A stretch of 64,000 nt of DNA. Source: Marivivens geojensis (GTDB lineage Bacteria > Pseudomonadota > Alphaproteobacteria > Rhodobacterales > Rhodobacteraceae). The stretch lies in the NCBI RefSeq assembly GCF_023540835.1, contig NZ_JALKCU010000007.1, positions 1 through 64,000 of the forward strand, read 5' to 3'. Shown piece by piece: positions 8,251 through 16,811 of the stretch. The first letter of the stretch is position 1. Every line of letters begins with the position of its first letter. The translations under genes were made by a program, and so were the position numbers. Below the pieces are notes generated by a model. That model ran no database searches, had not been told where the DNA came from, and saw only the letters and a list, made by a program, of their open reading frames with translations.

Positions 8251-9061
8251 TGCGCCCCCCTTTCAACGATGATGTGCGGTCGAGCACCCAATCCGCCACG
8301 AGGTTGACGCTGATCGACAGCGCGGCGATTGCAATGGCAGGTAACAACGCGGCCGGGATGCCGTAAACGATACCGTCTTTGTTCTCTTTCACAATGCCAC
8401 CCCAGTCCGCATTGGGTGGCTGCACGCCAAGTCCAAGGAACGACAGCGTCGACACAAAGAGCACCATAAAGATAAATCGCATTCCCGCTTCAGCCACCAA
8501 CGGTGACAGCGCGTTGGGCAGGATTTCTCGAAAGATGATCCATGCGCGGCCTTCCCCACGAAGCTGGGCCGCTTCGACAAAGTCCATGACTGCAATGTCA
8601 CTGGCGACGGCGCGAGACAAACGGAACACCCGCGTTGAATCCAGAAGCCCCATAACAAGGATCAGAACTGGAATGGTGACGGGCATAACGGACAGGACGA
8701 CCAGAGCAAAAATCAGAGTCGGGATCGCCATGATCAGATCGACAAAGCGCGACAGAAGCTGATCAATCCAGCCACCCACAACGGCTGCAAATAGGCCTAG
8801 GACGGAACCCGTCACAAAGCTTACAACGGTTGCAGCAATCGCAACAAGGATCGTCGTGCGGCCACCCCAAATGAGGCGGGACAACAAATCACGTCCGATG
8901 TTGTCCGTGCCCAACCAATACTCTGACGAGGCAGGTTCCCACACATCGCCGACGATCTCGCTTAACCCATAAGGTGCGATGACGGGCGCCGCGATGGCGG
9001 AGAGGATGAAAAGCCCTGTGATGAACAGCCCGATCAGGGCAGGAATGGGAACACGTCTCAT
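8243..9061 (-). CDS. ABC transporter permease, DppC type
   Basis: A 272-residue inner-membrane permease with an N-terminal transmembrane helix (about 9-30) and the binding-protein-dependent transport domain. The coupling (EAA) region reads EAAQLRGEGRAWIIFREILPN around residues 160-180, which contacts the ATPase. About six membrane segments are visible. It overlaps the upstream permease gene as ATGA and the ATPase gene by eight bases, so all three are translated together. Confidence 0.92.
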   Translation of the reverse strand: MRRVPIPALIGLFITGLFILSAIAAPVIAPYGLSEIVGDVWEPASSEYWLGTDNIGRDLLSRLIWGGRTTILVAIAATVVSFVTGSVLGLFAAVVGGWIDQLLSRFVDLIMAIPTLIFALVVLSVMPVTIPVLILVMGLLDSTRVFRLSRAVASDIAVMDFVEAAQLRGEGRAWIIFREILPNALSPLVAEAGMRFIFMVLFVSTLSFLGLGVQPPNADWGGIVKENKDGIVYGIPAALLPAIAIAALSISVNLVADWVLDRTSSLKGGRNG

Positions 9062-10017
9062 TTCGGGTGCCTCAATCTTGGGTTCGCGAGGATCGAAACG
9101 ATGTCAGCAAACATGTTCAGAAAAATGTAAACCGCCGCAAAGATCAGACCGCAGGCCTGCACAACAGGTACGTCGCGTTTGGCCACGTGATCGACCAGAT
9201 ACTGTCCCATTCCGGGGTAGACAAAGACCACCTCAACCACGACCACCCCTACGACGAGGTATGCCATGTTGAGCATCACGACGTTCACAATCGGCGCGAT
9301 GGAATTGGGGAAAGCATGGCGCCAGATCACCGACGAACGGCGGATGCCTTTAAGCTCTGCCGTTTCGATGTAGGCCGATTGCATAACGTTCAAGAGCGCC
9401 GCCCGCGTCATCCGCATCATATGCGCCAGAACCACCATAACAAGGACGGCAATCGGCAGTGAAATTGCGTGTAATTTGTCGAGCATGCTCATCCGATCAT
9501 TGAGCATCGCAACAGACGGCGCCCAGCCGAGTTGCACAGCAACGTAATACATCAGGATGTAGCTCATCATGAACTCTGGCACGGAAATCGCCGAGAGTGT
9601 CACCGCCGAGATCAATTTGTCAGGCCACCGGCCCCGATAAAGAACTGAAATGAGCCCCAAAGTGATCGCCAAGGGCACCGAAATAATCGCAGCCCATGCC
9701 GCAAGGAAAAGCGTATTTCCCATGCGATCCGCAATCGACTGACCGATATCACGACCATTGGTAAGTGACGTTCCTAGATCACCCTGCAAAACACCGCCCA
9801 GCCACGACAGATACCGCTGATAGGCGGGGATGTTCAGGCCCAACTCTTCGCGCAGGTTGGCGAGGGATTCAGGCGTTGCAGATTGACCAAGGATCGCTTG
9901 GGCGACATCGCCCGGCAAAATTTGTGTGCCGAGAAAGATCATAATCGACACGAAAAAGATGAGAACGAGGCCCAGCGAAATTCGCTGGACCAAGAGTTTT
10001 AGAACAAGTGCGTTCAT
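9058..10017 (-). CDS. ABC transporter permease, DppB type
   Basis: A 319-residue inner-membrane protein. It has the typical DppB start (one helix followed by FLGTQILPGD), then a large periplasmic loop and five further helices. The coupling loop is ETAELKGIRRSSVIWRHAFPN, around residues 210-230. It follows the solute-binding protein gene after ten bases and overlaps dppC as ATGA. Confidence 0.92.
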   Translation of the reverse strand: MNALVLKLLVQRISLGLVLIFFVSIMIFLGTQILPGDVAQAILGQSATPESLANLREELGLNIPAYQRYLSWLGGVLQGDLGTSLTNGRDIGQSIADRMGNTLFLAAWAAIISVPLAITLGLISVLYRGRWPDKLISAVTLSAISVPEFMMSYILMYYVAVQLGWAPSVAMLNDRMSMLDKLHAISLPIAVLVMVVLAHMMRMTRAALLNVMQSAYIETAELKGIRRSSVIWRHAFPNSIAPIVNVVMLNMAYLVVGVVVVEVVFVYPGMGQYLVDHVAKRDVPVVQACGLIFAAVYIFLNMFADIVSILANPRLRHPK

Positions 10018-10027
10018 ACCGCCGGCC

Positions 10028-11617
10028 TCAGGCCAGCCAGCACTTGGCAGGAGCCAAACCGTTCATGACTTCCCAGACGCCGTTTTCTTCCCAGCCCTGA
10101 ACTTGATCGCTGACGCCTTCGACAAAATCGTTGAACATCGGGCAAATCAGGCCGCCTTCGTCAGCAAGGATGTCTGCCATTTCACGGTAGAGCTGCTTGC
10201 GACGACCTTCGTCCAGTTCGCCTTTGGCCTCAAAGAGTTTCGCGTCAAATGCTTCGCTCTTAAAGCGGGTGTCGTTCCAGTCTGCGGTCGACAGGTAAGC
10301 GGTCGAATACATCTGGTCCTGAACAGGACGGCCACCCCAGTAGGAGGCGCAGAACGGCTGAACGTTCCAAACTTCAGACCAGTAGCCGTCGTTCGGCTCA
10401 CGGCTGATTTCCAGCGGAATGCCACAGGCGCGTGCGCTTTCTTGGAACAGCTGCGCGGCATCAACCGCACCCGGGAAGGCACCTTCGGCAACGCGCAGGA
10501 CGATCGGGCTGCCGTCGTGACCCGATTTCTCGTAGTATTCACGCGCCAGTTCAGGGTTGTATTCACGCTGCGGACGGGTGTCGTCGAACAGCGGGTATGC
10601 TGCGTTGATCGGAATATCGTTACCAATCGAGCCGTAGCCCTGAAGGATTTTCTCAACCATTTCACCACGGTTGATCGCATATTTCAGCGCCATCCGCAGG
10701 TCAGGGTTGTCGAACGGTGCTGTGTCACAGTGCATGATGAACACGTAGTGACCACGGCCCGACACGTTCTTAACCGAGATCCCCGGTGCGCGGTTCAGCA
10801 GAGCCGCAACTTTCGGTGCCACGCCGTTCACGATGTGAACCTGACCCGATTGCAGGGCCGCGTTACGCGCGGTTGCGTCGTTGATCACAGCGAATTCAAC
10901 ACCATCAAAGTGACCTCGGCTGCTGTCCCAGTAATCCGCGAACTTTTCAAAGGTGTAGCGCACGCCTGGCTCGACCTCGACCACGCGATACGGACCAGTG
11001 CCAATGCCTGCACCTGGGTTGTCACGACCACCGTTCGGCTGGATCACAAGGTGATAATCAGACATCAAGAACGGAAGGTCAGCATTCGCATCGGTGAGTT
11101 CGACGATGAAGTTGTCACCATCGACGCTCATGTTCGCGATACCCTTCATGATACCCAGAGCACCCGACTGCGCGTTCTCATCCGAGTGGCGCAGCATGGT
11201 TTCCATCACGTCGTTCGCGGTCATCTCAGAGCCGTCGTGGAACTTTACACCCTGACGGATTTTGAAGGTCCATGTTTTCGCATCGGGGCTAGAAAACACA
11301 TCGGTCGCCAGACGCATATCGAGCGAACCATCGCCATTCACATCCAAAAGCGTTTCACCAAAGGTGCGCATCGCATGGAACGAAACCTGCGCGAGCGACA
11401 GCGCCGGATCGAGGGAGTCGGTGCTCTCACCACCGCCAAGACCCATCTTTAGAATGCCACCTTTTACTGGTTCGCTTGCCAATGCCGCACGGAATGGCAT
11501 TGCGCCCCCGATCAAAGCACCAAAGCCGAGCGCACTGGCTCGGCCCAACAATTGACGGCGTGACAGTCCATTGCTGCTGAAACGCTGATAAGTCGAAGTC
11601 TTTTTCTGGTCAGTCAT
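10028..11617 (-). CDS. ABC transporter solute-binding protein, family 5 (DppA/OppA type)
   Basis: A 529-residue periplasmic binding protein of the usual family 5 length. The N-terminus has a Tat signal, LSRRQLLGRASALG, followed by a hydrophobic stretch ending in an AxA-like site near ALAS (about residue 48). The domain includes AKTWTFKIRQGVKFHDGS, the hallmark segment of extracellular solute-binding proteins family 5. Members bind peptides, nickel, opines and other cationic ligands. It is encoded 96 bases downstream of the carnitine dehydrogenase fusion on the same strand. A role in importing carnitine, gamma-butyrobetaine or a derivative is inference from context only. Confidence 0.9.
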   Translation of the reverse strand: MTDQKKTSTYQRFSSNGLSRRQLLGRASALGFGALIGGAMPFRAALASEPVKGGILKMGLGGGESTDSLDPALSLAQVSFHAMRTFGETLLDVNGDGSLDMRLATDVFSSPDAKTWTFKIRQGVKFHDGSEMTANDVMETMLRHSDENAQSGALGIMKGIANMSVDGDNFIVELTDANADLPFLMSDYHLVIQPNGGRDNPGAGIGTGPYRVVEVEPGVRYTFEKFADYWDSSRGHFDGVEFAVINDATARNAALQSGQVHIVNGVAPKVAALLNRAPGISVKNVSGRGHYVFIMHCDTAPFDNPDLRMALKYAINRGEMVEKILQGYGSIGNDIPINAAYPLFDDTRPQREYNPELAREYYEKSGHDGSPIVLRVAEGAFPGAVDAAQLFQESARACGIPLEISREPNDGYWSEVWNVQPFCASYWGGRPVQDQMYSTAYLSTADWNDTRFKSEAFDAKLFEAKGELDEGRRKQLYREMADILADEGGLICPMFNDFVEGVSDQVQGWEENGVWEVMNGLAPAKCWLA

Positions 11618-11653
11618 TTCTAGTTCCCTGTTGTTGGTTAGACCATTTTTCGT

Positions 11654-11667
11654 CCCCGTTTTCGGGG
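11654..11667. repeat. Small intercistronic hairpin
   Basis: CCCCG-TTTT-CGGGG stem-loop in the 96-base gap between the carnitine dehydrogenase and solute-binding-protein genes. On the minus strand it is not followed by a uridine tract, so it looks more like an mRNA-stabilising stem than a terminator. Confidence 0.35.
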
Positions 11668-11713
11668 TATTAATGGGCCACGATTGTTCGGAGCCCTAAT
11701 CTGAAATCGGCAC

Positions 11714-13156
11714 CTATCCCGCTGTGCGCGGCTGGCCGACATATCGCCCAACACCCTCCGTTTGGTATGCTGCATGGCTTTGCGCTAAATCGGCAAGCTT
11801 TTTTGCAACTTCGGGTTTTGGTTCGCAGGTTCGGCGGGCGTTTAAATCGGTATGAAGAAGAAGGGTTTCCACAGTCGCGGAGAGCGCTCCGTCCGACCGC
11901 CATAGGCGATGGAACAGATGCATTTTCTTGCCTTCACCGCTTAAAACCTGCGTCGTGATCGTCAGCTGATCACCTGCGTGCACCTCATCTAAGTACCGAA
12001 TGTGACTTTCAACGGTAAAGTAACTTAGACCAGAAGCGACGTATTGAGCGTCAGCACCGACCAATTCCATCAACCTATCGGTCGCAAGAGACGCTGCCTC
12101 TAGGTAATGTGTTTCGTTCATGTGTCCGTTGTAATCGGTCCAGCTGGTCGGCACTTGGCGACGCACGGTGACGGGCAGTCCGTCCTTTTCTTCGGTTAAA
12201 TCCAGAGAGGATTCATGGGTTTTCACCACTCCACCTGCGCCCGAACCCGTGCGTTTCAGCGCCCGCACCATGCCAACGATGTTATCATCGCGGAGACGCT
12301 CTAATTCGCGGATCGACATATGACCCGATTGCGCATCCGATTGACCCGCAATCAGATCAACGAGCTCATCCGTAAACTCGGGCACATCCATCAGTTTCGT
12401 CCACGGCCACGACAGGCACGGTCCGAACTGCGCCATGAAGTGCTTCATACCTGCTTCACCGCCCGCAATGCGGTAGGTTTCGAACAGGCCCATCTGCGCC
12501 CAGCGGATGCCAAAGGCCATGCGGATGGCTTCGTCGATTTCCTCAGTGGTCGCGACACCGTCTTGGACCAGCCAAAGGCTCTCGCGCCAAACGGCTTCGA
12601 GTAAACGGTCCGCGATATGCGCGTCGATTTCCTTGCGGACAACCAGCGGGAACATCCCAATGCTCTTGAGCGTTTCGGCAGCGGCGGCTGTGCGTTCGGG
12701 CGCACCGACCAGTTCGACCAATGGCAAGAGATAGACGGGGTTGAACGGGTGCGCGACGACGGCACGCGCGCCTTTTTCGTTCAGTTCGGACGGTTTGAAC
12801 CCAGACGTCGACGACCCAATGATAGCTCCTTCAGGTGCCATCTGCGAAAGGGAGCCCAGCACTTTGTGCTTTAGGTCCAACCGTTCAGGTACGCTCTCTT
12901 GAACCCAATCCACGTCAGAGACGGCATCGCCCATATCGTCACAAAAGGTCAGCGTTCCCTCGGCGGGCAACGCACGATCATAGAGCGCCGGCAGCGCACG
13001 ACGAGCGTTCGCAATCACCTCGCCGATTTTACGTTCAGCTTCGGGATCAGGGTCAAAGACATTGACGTCCCAACCATTCAGCAAAAACCGCGCAGCCCAA
13101 CCGCCGCCGATGACACCACCACCAATGACGGCGGCTTTTTTACGTTTCGCGATCAT
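11714..13156 (-). CDS. L-carnitine 3-dehydrogenase fused to betainyl-CoA thioesterase
   Basis: A 480-residue fusion. Residues 1-310 are a 3-hydroxyacyl-CoA-dehydrogenase-fold enzyme with NAD motif GGGVIGGGWAA (about 11-21) and the active-site segment VVAHPFNPVYLLPLVELVG, which matches carnitine dehydrogenases that oxidise L-carnitine to 3-dehydrocarnitine. Residues about 330-465 are a hot-dog thioesterase (TDYNGHMNETHY, then HIRYLDEVHAGD). In characterised alphaproteobacterial carnitine degradation such fusions pair dehydrocarnitine formation with hydrolysis of betainyl-CoA to glycine betaine. The start overlaps the BKACE stop as ATGA, which supports the same pathway. Single-domain carnitine dehydrogenases are about 320 residues, so the extra length is a true fusion. 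Confidence 0.9.
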   Translation of the reverse strand: MIAKRKKAAVIGGGVIGGGWAARFLLNGWDVNVFDPDPEAERKIGEVIANARRALPALYDRALPAEGTLTFCDDMGDAVSDVDWVQESVPERLDLKHKVLGSLSQMAPEGAIIGSSTSGFKPSELNEKGARAVVAHPFNPVYLLPLVELVGAPERTAAAAETLKSIGMFPLVVRKEIDAHIADRLLEAVWRESLWLVQDGVATTEEIDEAIRMAFGIRWAQMGLFETYRIAGGEAGMKHFMAQFGPCLSWPWTKLMDVPEFTDELVDLIAGQSDAQSGHMSIRELERLRDDNIVGMVRALKRTGSGAGGVVKTHESSLDLTEEKDGLPVTVRRQVPTSWTDYNGHMNETHYLEAASLATDRLMELVGADAQYVASGLSYFTVESHIRYLDEVHAGDQLTITTQVLSGEGKKMHLFHRLWRSDGALSATVETLLLHTDLNARRTCEPKPEVAKKLADLAQSHAAYQTEGVGRYVGQPRTAG

Positions 13157-14073
13157 GCCATCACCTTGGGTGCACGTTTCACCAAGCCGAGCTTTGCACG
13201 GACTTCTTCAGGTCCGATCACACGAGCGCCCAAGTTCTCGATAATCGTGACCGACCGTTCAACGAGTTGCGCGTTGGTCGCCAACTGTCCCTTGCCGAGC
13301 CAGAGGTTATCCTCGAGCCCGACCCGCACATTACCACCGGCCAGAACCGCAGCAGCCACATAGGGCATCTGATCACGGCCAAGGCTGAACGCAGACCAGT
13401 TCCAATCAGCAGGCACCGCATTCACCATCGCAAGGAAGGTGTTCATGTCGTTCGGCGCGCCCCAAGGCACGCCCATGCACAACTGAACCAGTGCCTGACC
13501 GTCGAGAGTACCCTCTTCCACCAATTGTTTAGCGAACCAAAGGTGCCCCGTATCAAAGGCTTCGATTTCTGGCTTAACGCCGAGTTTGGTCATCATGCCG
13601 CCCATCGCCCGCAGCATCCCCGGCGTGTTCGTCATGACATAGTCAGCTTCGGCAAAGTTCATAGTGCCGCAGTCCAGCGTGCAAATCTCTGGAAGACACT
13701 CTTCGATGTGAACCATCCGTTCGGTCGCACCGACCATATCGGTTGCGGCGGCATTCACGGGGAACGGTGCTTCGGTCGATCCGAAAACGATGTCCCCGCC
13801 CATGCCTGCGGTCAAGTTCAGCACCACATCGACATCAGAATCGCGGACGCGTTCGGTCAATTCACGATAGAGCGCAGGGTCGCGAGACGGTTTGCCCGTT
13901 TCAGGATCACGCACGTGACAATGAACAACCGCAGCACCCGCTTTCGCTGCATCAATCGCGCTATTCGCGATCTGCTCTGGACTGCGAGGCACATGCGGCG
14001 ACCGGTCTTGCGTCGCGCCAGACCCTGTAACAGCACAGGTGATAAAGACCTCTTTATTCATTGCCAACGGCAT
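13153..14073 (-). CDS. BKACE family dehydrocarnitine cleavage enzyme (3-keto acid:acetyl-CoA, DUF849)
   Basis: A 306-residue zinc enzyme of the beta-keto acid cleavage family. The family's early strand ITCAVTGS and the zinc-binding HCHVRDPETG segment (two histidines, about 47-57) are present, and GMGGD follows. BKACE enzymes condense a beta-keto acid with acetyl-CoA to yield acetoacetate and a new CoA ester. With a carnitine dehydrogenase fused to a thioesterase directly downstream (ATGA overlap), 3-dehydrocarnitine to betainyl-CoA plus acetoacetate is the expected reaction. The start at 14073 has AGGAG seven bases upstream; an ATG 42 bases earlier lacks this. Confidence 0.9.
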   Translation of the reverse strand: MPLAMNKEVFITCAVTGSGATQDRSPHVPRSPEQIANSAIDAAKAGAAVVHCHVRDPETGKPSRDPALYRELTERVRDSDVDVVLNLTAGMGGDIVFGSTEAPFPVNAAATDMVGATERMVHIEECLPEICTLDCGTMNFAEADYVMTNTPGMLRAMGGMMTKLGVKPEIEAFDTGHLWFAKQLVEEGTLDGQALVQLCMGVPWGAPNDMNTFLAMVNAVPADWNWSAFSLGRDQMPYVAAAVLAGGNVRVGLEDNLWLGKGQLATNAQLVERSVTIIENLGARVIGPEEVRAKLGLVKRAPKVMA

Positions 14074-14172
14074 CGAGAACTCCTGACATACTTCGGTGCG
14101 GGTCAGTTGGCGCAAAGCAGATGTTCGATTCCAACCACCTATTTGTAAAAATGGTATGGCGTAGATGTCGGT

Positions 14173-14198
14173 TTTATTGTTCCTATTGTGACAATAAA
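14173..14198. promoter_or_regulatory. Candidate CdhR-type operator (8-bp inverted repeat)
   Basis: Inverted repeat TTTATTGT-N10-ACAATAAA in the divergent region between the BKACE operon and a GlxA/CdhR-like regulator. It lies 24 bases before the regulator start. The arms are perfect and centred about 18-20 bp apart, which fits a dimeric activator site. Confidence 0.45.
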
Positions 14199-14221
14199 TA
14201 GTCCAATACGGTCATAATGGG

Positions 14222-15157
14222 ATGAAAACTGTCACCGTCCTGCTCTACGATGGGTTCTCGAATATGGTGCTGTCGTGCCTCATTGAACCGCTCCGCGCGG
14301 TTCGGGATCAGGGGCAGGCTGATCTGTCATGGCGCATTGTGACACCACATGACGGTCAAGCACAAAGTTCGAGCGGGCTCAAGATTTCGCCTGATTGTTC
14401 CATCGCGGACGTAGGGCGATCTGACCTTCTGATTGTCGTCAGCGGCTACGGATTTCGGGACTATTCGAAACCCGAGCAACTCGCCCCACTGCGCAGACTG
14501 ACACGTCAGGCCGATGCAATCCTCGCGGCAGACACAGGCAGTTGGATCTTAGCGGCAGCGGGATTGCTCGACGATCAAACGGCGACGATCCACTGGGCCG
14601 TTATCTCTGATTTCACCGAGGAATTTCCACGAACACGGATCAGTTATGATCGCTTTGTCAAAGGCAGCCGCATCTCGACCTGCGGCGGGGCCTCAACCGC
14701 GATGGAGTTGATGTTGGCCCTGATCTCGGACCAGTTTGGCCCTGCAAACGCGTTTATCGCCTCAACGATGTTCCTTCATGATGCAGAGCGCCAGCAAACG
14801 ACGGGGCGTGGGGCTAATAGGTTGGAAGGCAAAGGCACAGCGCAGCTTCGGCAGATCGTTAACCTCATGGTCGAAACCATCGAAACGCCGATTACGCTCG
14901 AAGACCTAGCGCAGCGGTCAGGTCTCACGCGGCGAACCCTTGATCGTCTATTCCAAGCCGAACTCGCCATGGCACCTGGTCGGTATTATCAACTGATGCG
15001 TCTTAGCCACGCGAGGGACCTCGCCGCGAGCACCGATTACGACCTCGATACGATTGCCATTCGCTGCGGATATTCATCTGCATCTGCGTTAGGAAAAGCG
15101 TTCAAACACGCATTCGGTCATCCGATCCGAAAATCACACGGCAACCGCCCGCATTAA
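14222..15157 (+). CDS. GlxA-family AraC-type regulator, probable carnitine catabolism activator (CdhR-like)
   Basis: A 311-residue regulator with an N-terminal DJ-1/PfpI-like (class I glutamine amidotransferase-like) domain (about 1-185) and a C-terminal AraC pair of helix-turn-helix motifs (about 215-305, ITLEDLAQRSGLTRRTLDRLF, then DTIAIRCGYSSASALGKAFK). This is the architecture of CdhR and GbdR, which control carnitine and betaine catabolism in Pseudomonas. It is transcribed away from the carnitine dehydrogenase/BKACE operon. Its stop overlaps the stop of the esterase gene by four bases. Confidence 0.85.
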   Translation: MKTVTVLLYDGFSNMVLSCLIEPLRAVRDQGQADLSWRIVTPHDGQAQSSSGLKISPDCSIADVGRSDLLIVVSGYGFRDYSKPEQLAPLRRLTRQADAILAADTGSWILAAAGLLDDQTATIHWAVISDFTEEFPRTRISYDRFVKGSRISTCGGASTAMELMLALISDQFGPANAFIASTMFLHDAERQQTTGRGANRLEGKGTAQLRQIVNLMVETIETPITLEDLAQRSGLTRRTLDRLFQAELAMAPGRYYQLMRLSHARDLAASTDYDLDTIAIRCGYSSASALGKAFKHAFGHPIRKSHGNRPH

Positions 15158-16023
15158 CCCGCCAAATCCACGATCGCGTTGATGATCTGACCAAAGGCCT
15201 GTCGGGTCATATCGCTCCGATCCCGCGCACGGAGCCAGCCATGCACCAGTCCGTCCTGCTGGCACAAATGAACCTCGCCTTTGATGGCATCAGCAAATCG
15301 AACGGCATCGTCACAAAGCGGGTCACATTCCGCAGGGAACAACCAAGTGGGTGGCAGCGCCGATAGATCGCCCAACGCGGGGATCAAGCGCGGATCATCA
15401 GGCGATCCCCCCCTCACGTCCGCGTAAAATGCCAGATCGGAAGTCGAAAGGAGTGGCGCGTGTGAGTGGACATCAAAGCTCCCGCCACGCGCAGGATACC
15501 CAATCATCGGATAGATCAGGACCTGGCCCACAAACCCCAGATCGGCCCGCGTTCCAGCTATTGCAGCGCAAAGCGTTCCACCTGCACTGTCACCACATAA
15601 GACAACTGGCCCCTCAGCGCAGAGTATTTCGGCAACCGCGACCGTATCGTCGTAGGCCGCTGGGTGGGGATGTTCGGGCGAAAGACGGTAATCAACCGAC
15701 ACCACCCGACACCCCGTTAGATCCGCGATCTCAGCGCAAACGTCGTCATGGCTCTCTAACCCACCCAGTACAAAGCCGCCGCCGTGCGCGTATAGAACCG
15801 TAGTCTTGGATGGCGGTCCGTAGAGCCGCACCGGAACATCAGCAATCCACTGATCGGACACCTGCAGACCTACTGGCCGACCTGCATGAAAATGCGCAGC
15901 CATGGCGTTATAGACCCGCCGTTGCGCAGCCCAATCGGTCGGGTCGAGGTCATCGGGATAAAAGGCCAGAGTTTCGTCGATGAAAGCGAGTACCTCGGGC
16001 GAAAGATACTGGCGATATTCCAC
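15154..16023 (-). CDS. Alpha/beta hydrolase, hormone-sensitive-lipase-type esterase
   Basis: A 289-residue cytosolic hydrolase. It has the oxyanion motif HGGG (in LYAHGGGFVLGG), YRLSPEHP, and the nucleophile elbow GDSAGG; a histidine in LVHGW completes the triad. I prefer GTG at 16023: GGAAGGG lies about nine bases before it, and it starts two bases after the caiD stop. An ATG at 16041 is the alternative. It is last in the operon with CaiD, CoA ligase and acyl-CoA dehydrogenase. Possible jobs are hydrolysis of O-acylcarnitines or of CoA thioesters in this pathway; neither is shown by the sequence. Confidence 0.82.
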   Translation of the reverse strand: MEYRQYLSPEVLAFIDETLAFYPDDLDPTDWAAQRRVYNAMAAHFHAGRPVGLQVSDQWIADVPVRLYGPPSKTTVLYAHGGGFVLGGLESHDDVCAEIADLTGCRVVSVDYRLSPEHPHPAAYDDTVAVAEILCAEGPVVLCGDSAGGTLCAAIAGTRADLGFVGQVLIYPMIGYPARGGSFDVHSHAPLLSTSDLAFYADVRGGSPDDPRLIPALGDLSALPPTWLFPAECDPLCDDAVRFADAIKGEVHLCQQDGLVHGWLRARDRSDMTRQAFGQIINAIVDLAG

Positions 16024-16025
16024 GA

Positions 16026-16811
16026 TCAGCGGCCCTTCCAAATGGGGTCACGTTTCTCGGCAAAGGCACGCGCGCCTTCCAACTGATCCTCCGACCGATA
16101 GAGCCGTTCGACAGTAGCAAACTGGCTTTTGGTGATGCGGTTCATGGCATCTTGGAACTTCATGTCTTCGGCCTCACGCACGATCTCTTTGATCGCCGCA
16201 AAGACAAGAGGCGGACCGTCGGCTAATTGCGCGGCGAGTTTATGCGCCTCCTCCATGAGGGTCGCGGCAGGCACAATACGATTGACTACCCCCCAACGCG
16301 CGGCCTCTTCGGCGTCAAACCAACGGCCCGTCAAAAGCATCTCCATCGCGATGTGATAGGGGATGCGTTTCGGCAATTTGATTGAGGCCGCATCCGCCAC
16401 CGTCCCCGACCTGATTTCAGGCAGAGCAAATGTCGCGTGATCAGCGGCGAAGATGATGTCGGCGCTCAGGGCCAACTCTAGCCCGCCGCCGCAAGCGATC
16501 CCGTTCACCGCAGCGATCACGGGTTTATTGAGATCTCGCAGCTCTTGCAGCCCGCCAAACCCGCCTTTGCCATAATCCCCATCGACGGCATCACCGCCAG
16601 CGGCAGCCTTCAGGTCCCAACCGGGGCAAAAAAATTTATCGCCCGCCCCCGTGATGATCGCCACGCGCAGATCGTCGTCGTCGCGGAACTCCGTAAACAC
16701 CTCACCCATCTGGCGGCTGGTTTCCAGATCAATCGCATTGGCCTTTGGGCGGTCCAATACGACTTCAAGAACGGCACCATGACGGGTGACATGCAGCGGA
16801 GATTGGGTCAT
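16026..16811 (-). CDS. caiD: Carnitinyl-CoA dehydratase (crotonobetainyl-CoA hydratase)
   Basis: A 261-residue crotonase-fold enzyme that matches E. coli CaiD closely where I can compare from memory: VLDRPKANAID near the N-terminus, ITGAGDKFFCPGWDLKAA, the oxyanion segment NGIACGGGLELAL, and the C-terminal FAEKRDPIWKGR. The length equals CaiD. It interconverts crotonobetainyl-CoA and L-carnitinyl-CoA. It overlaps the CoA ligase gene as ATGA. In this aerobic, dehydrogenase-linked setting the hydration direction (towards carnitine) is more likely than the anaerobic E. coli direction. Confidence 0.9.
   Translation of the reverse strand: MTQSPLHVTRHGAVLEVVLDRPKANAIDLETSRQMGEVFTEFRDDDDLRVAIITGAGDKFFCPGWDLKAAAGGDAVDGDYGKGGFGGLQELRDLNKPVIAAVNGIACGGGLELALSADIIFAADHATFALPEIRSGTVADAASIKLPKRIPYHIAMEMLLTGRWFDAEEAARWGVVNRIVPAATLMEEAHKLAAQLADGPPLVFAAIKEIVREAEDMKFQDAMNRITKSQFATVERLYRSEDQLEGARAFAEKRDPIWKGR

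Noticed and set aside
9926..11452. A 508-codon plus-strand frame.
   Set aside because: It is antisense to the solute-binding protein and permease genes, and arises from their codon bias; its product has no recognisable domain.
11654..11667. Hairpin after the carnitine dehydrogenase as a terminator.
   Set aside because: The stem is only five base pairs and no U-run follows on the minus strand, so transcription into the ABC genes is still likely.
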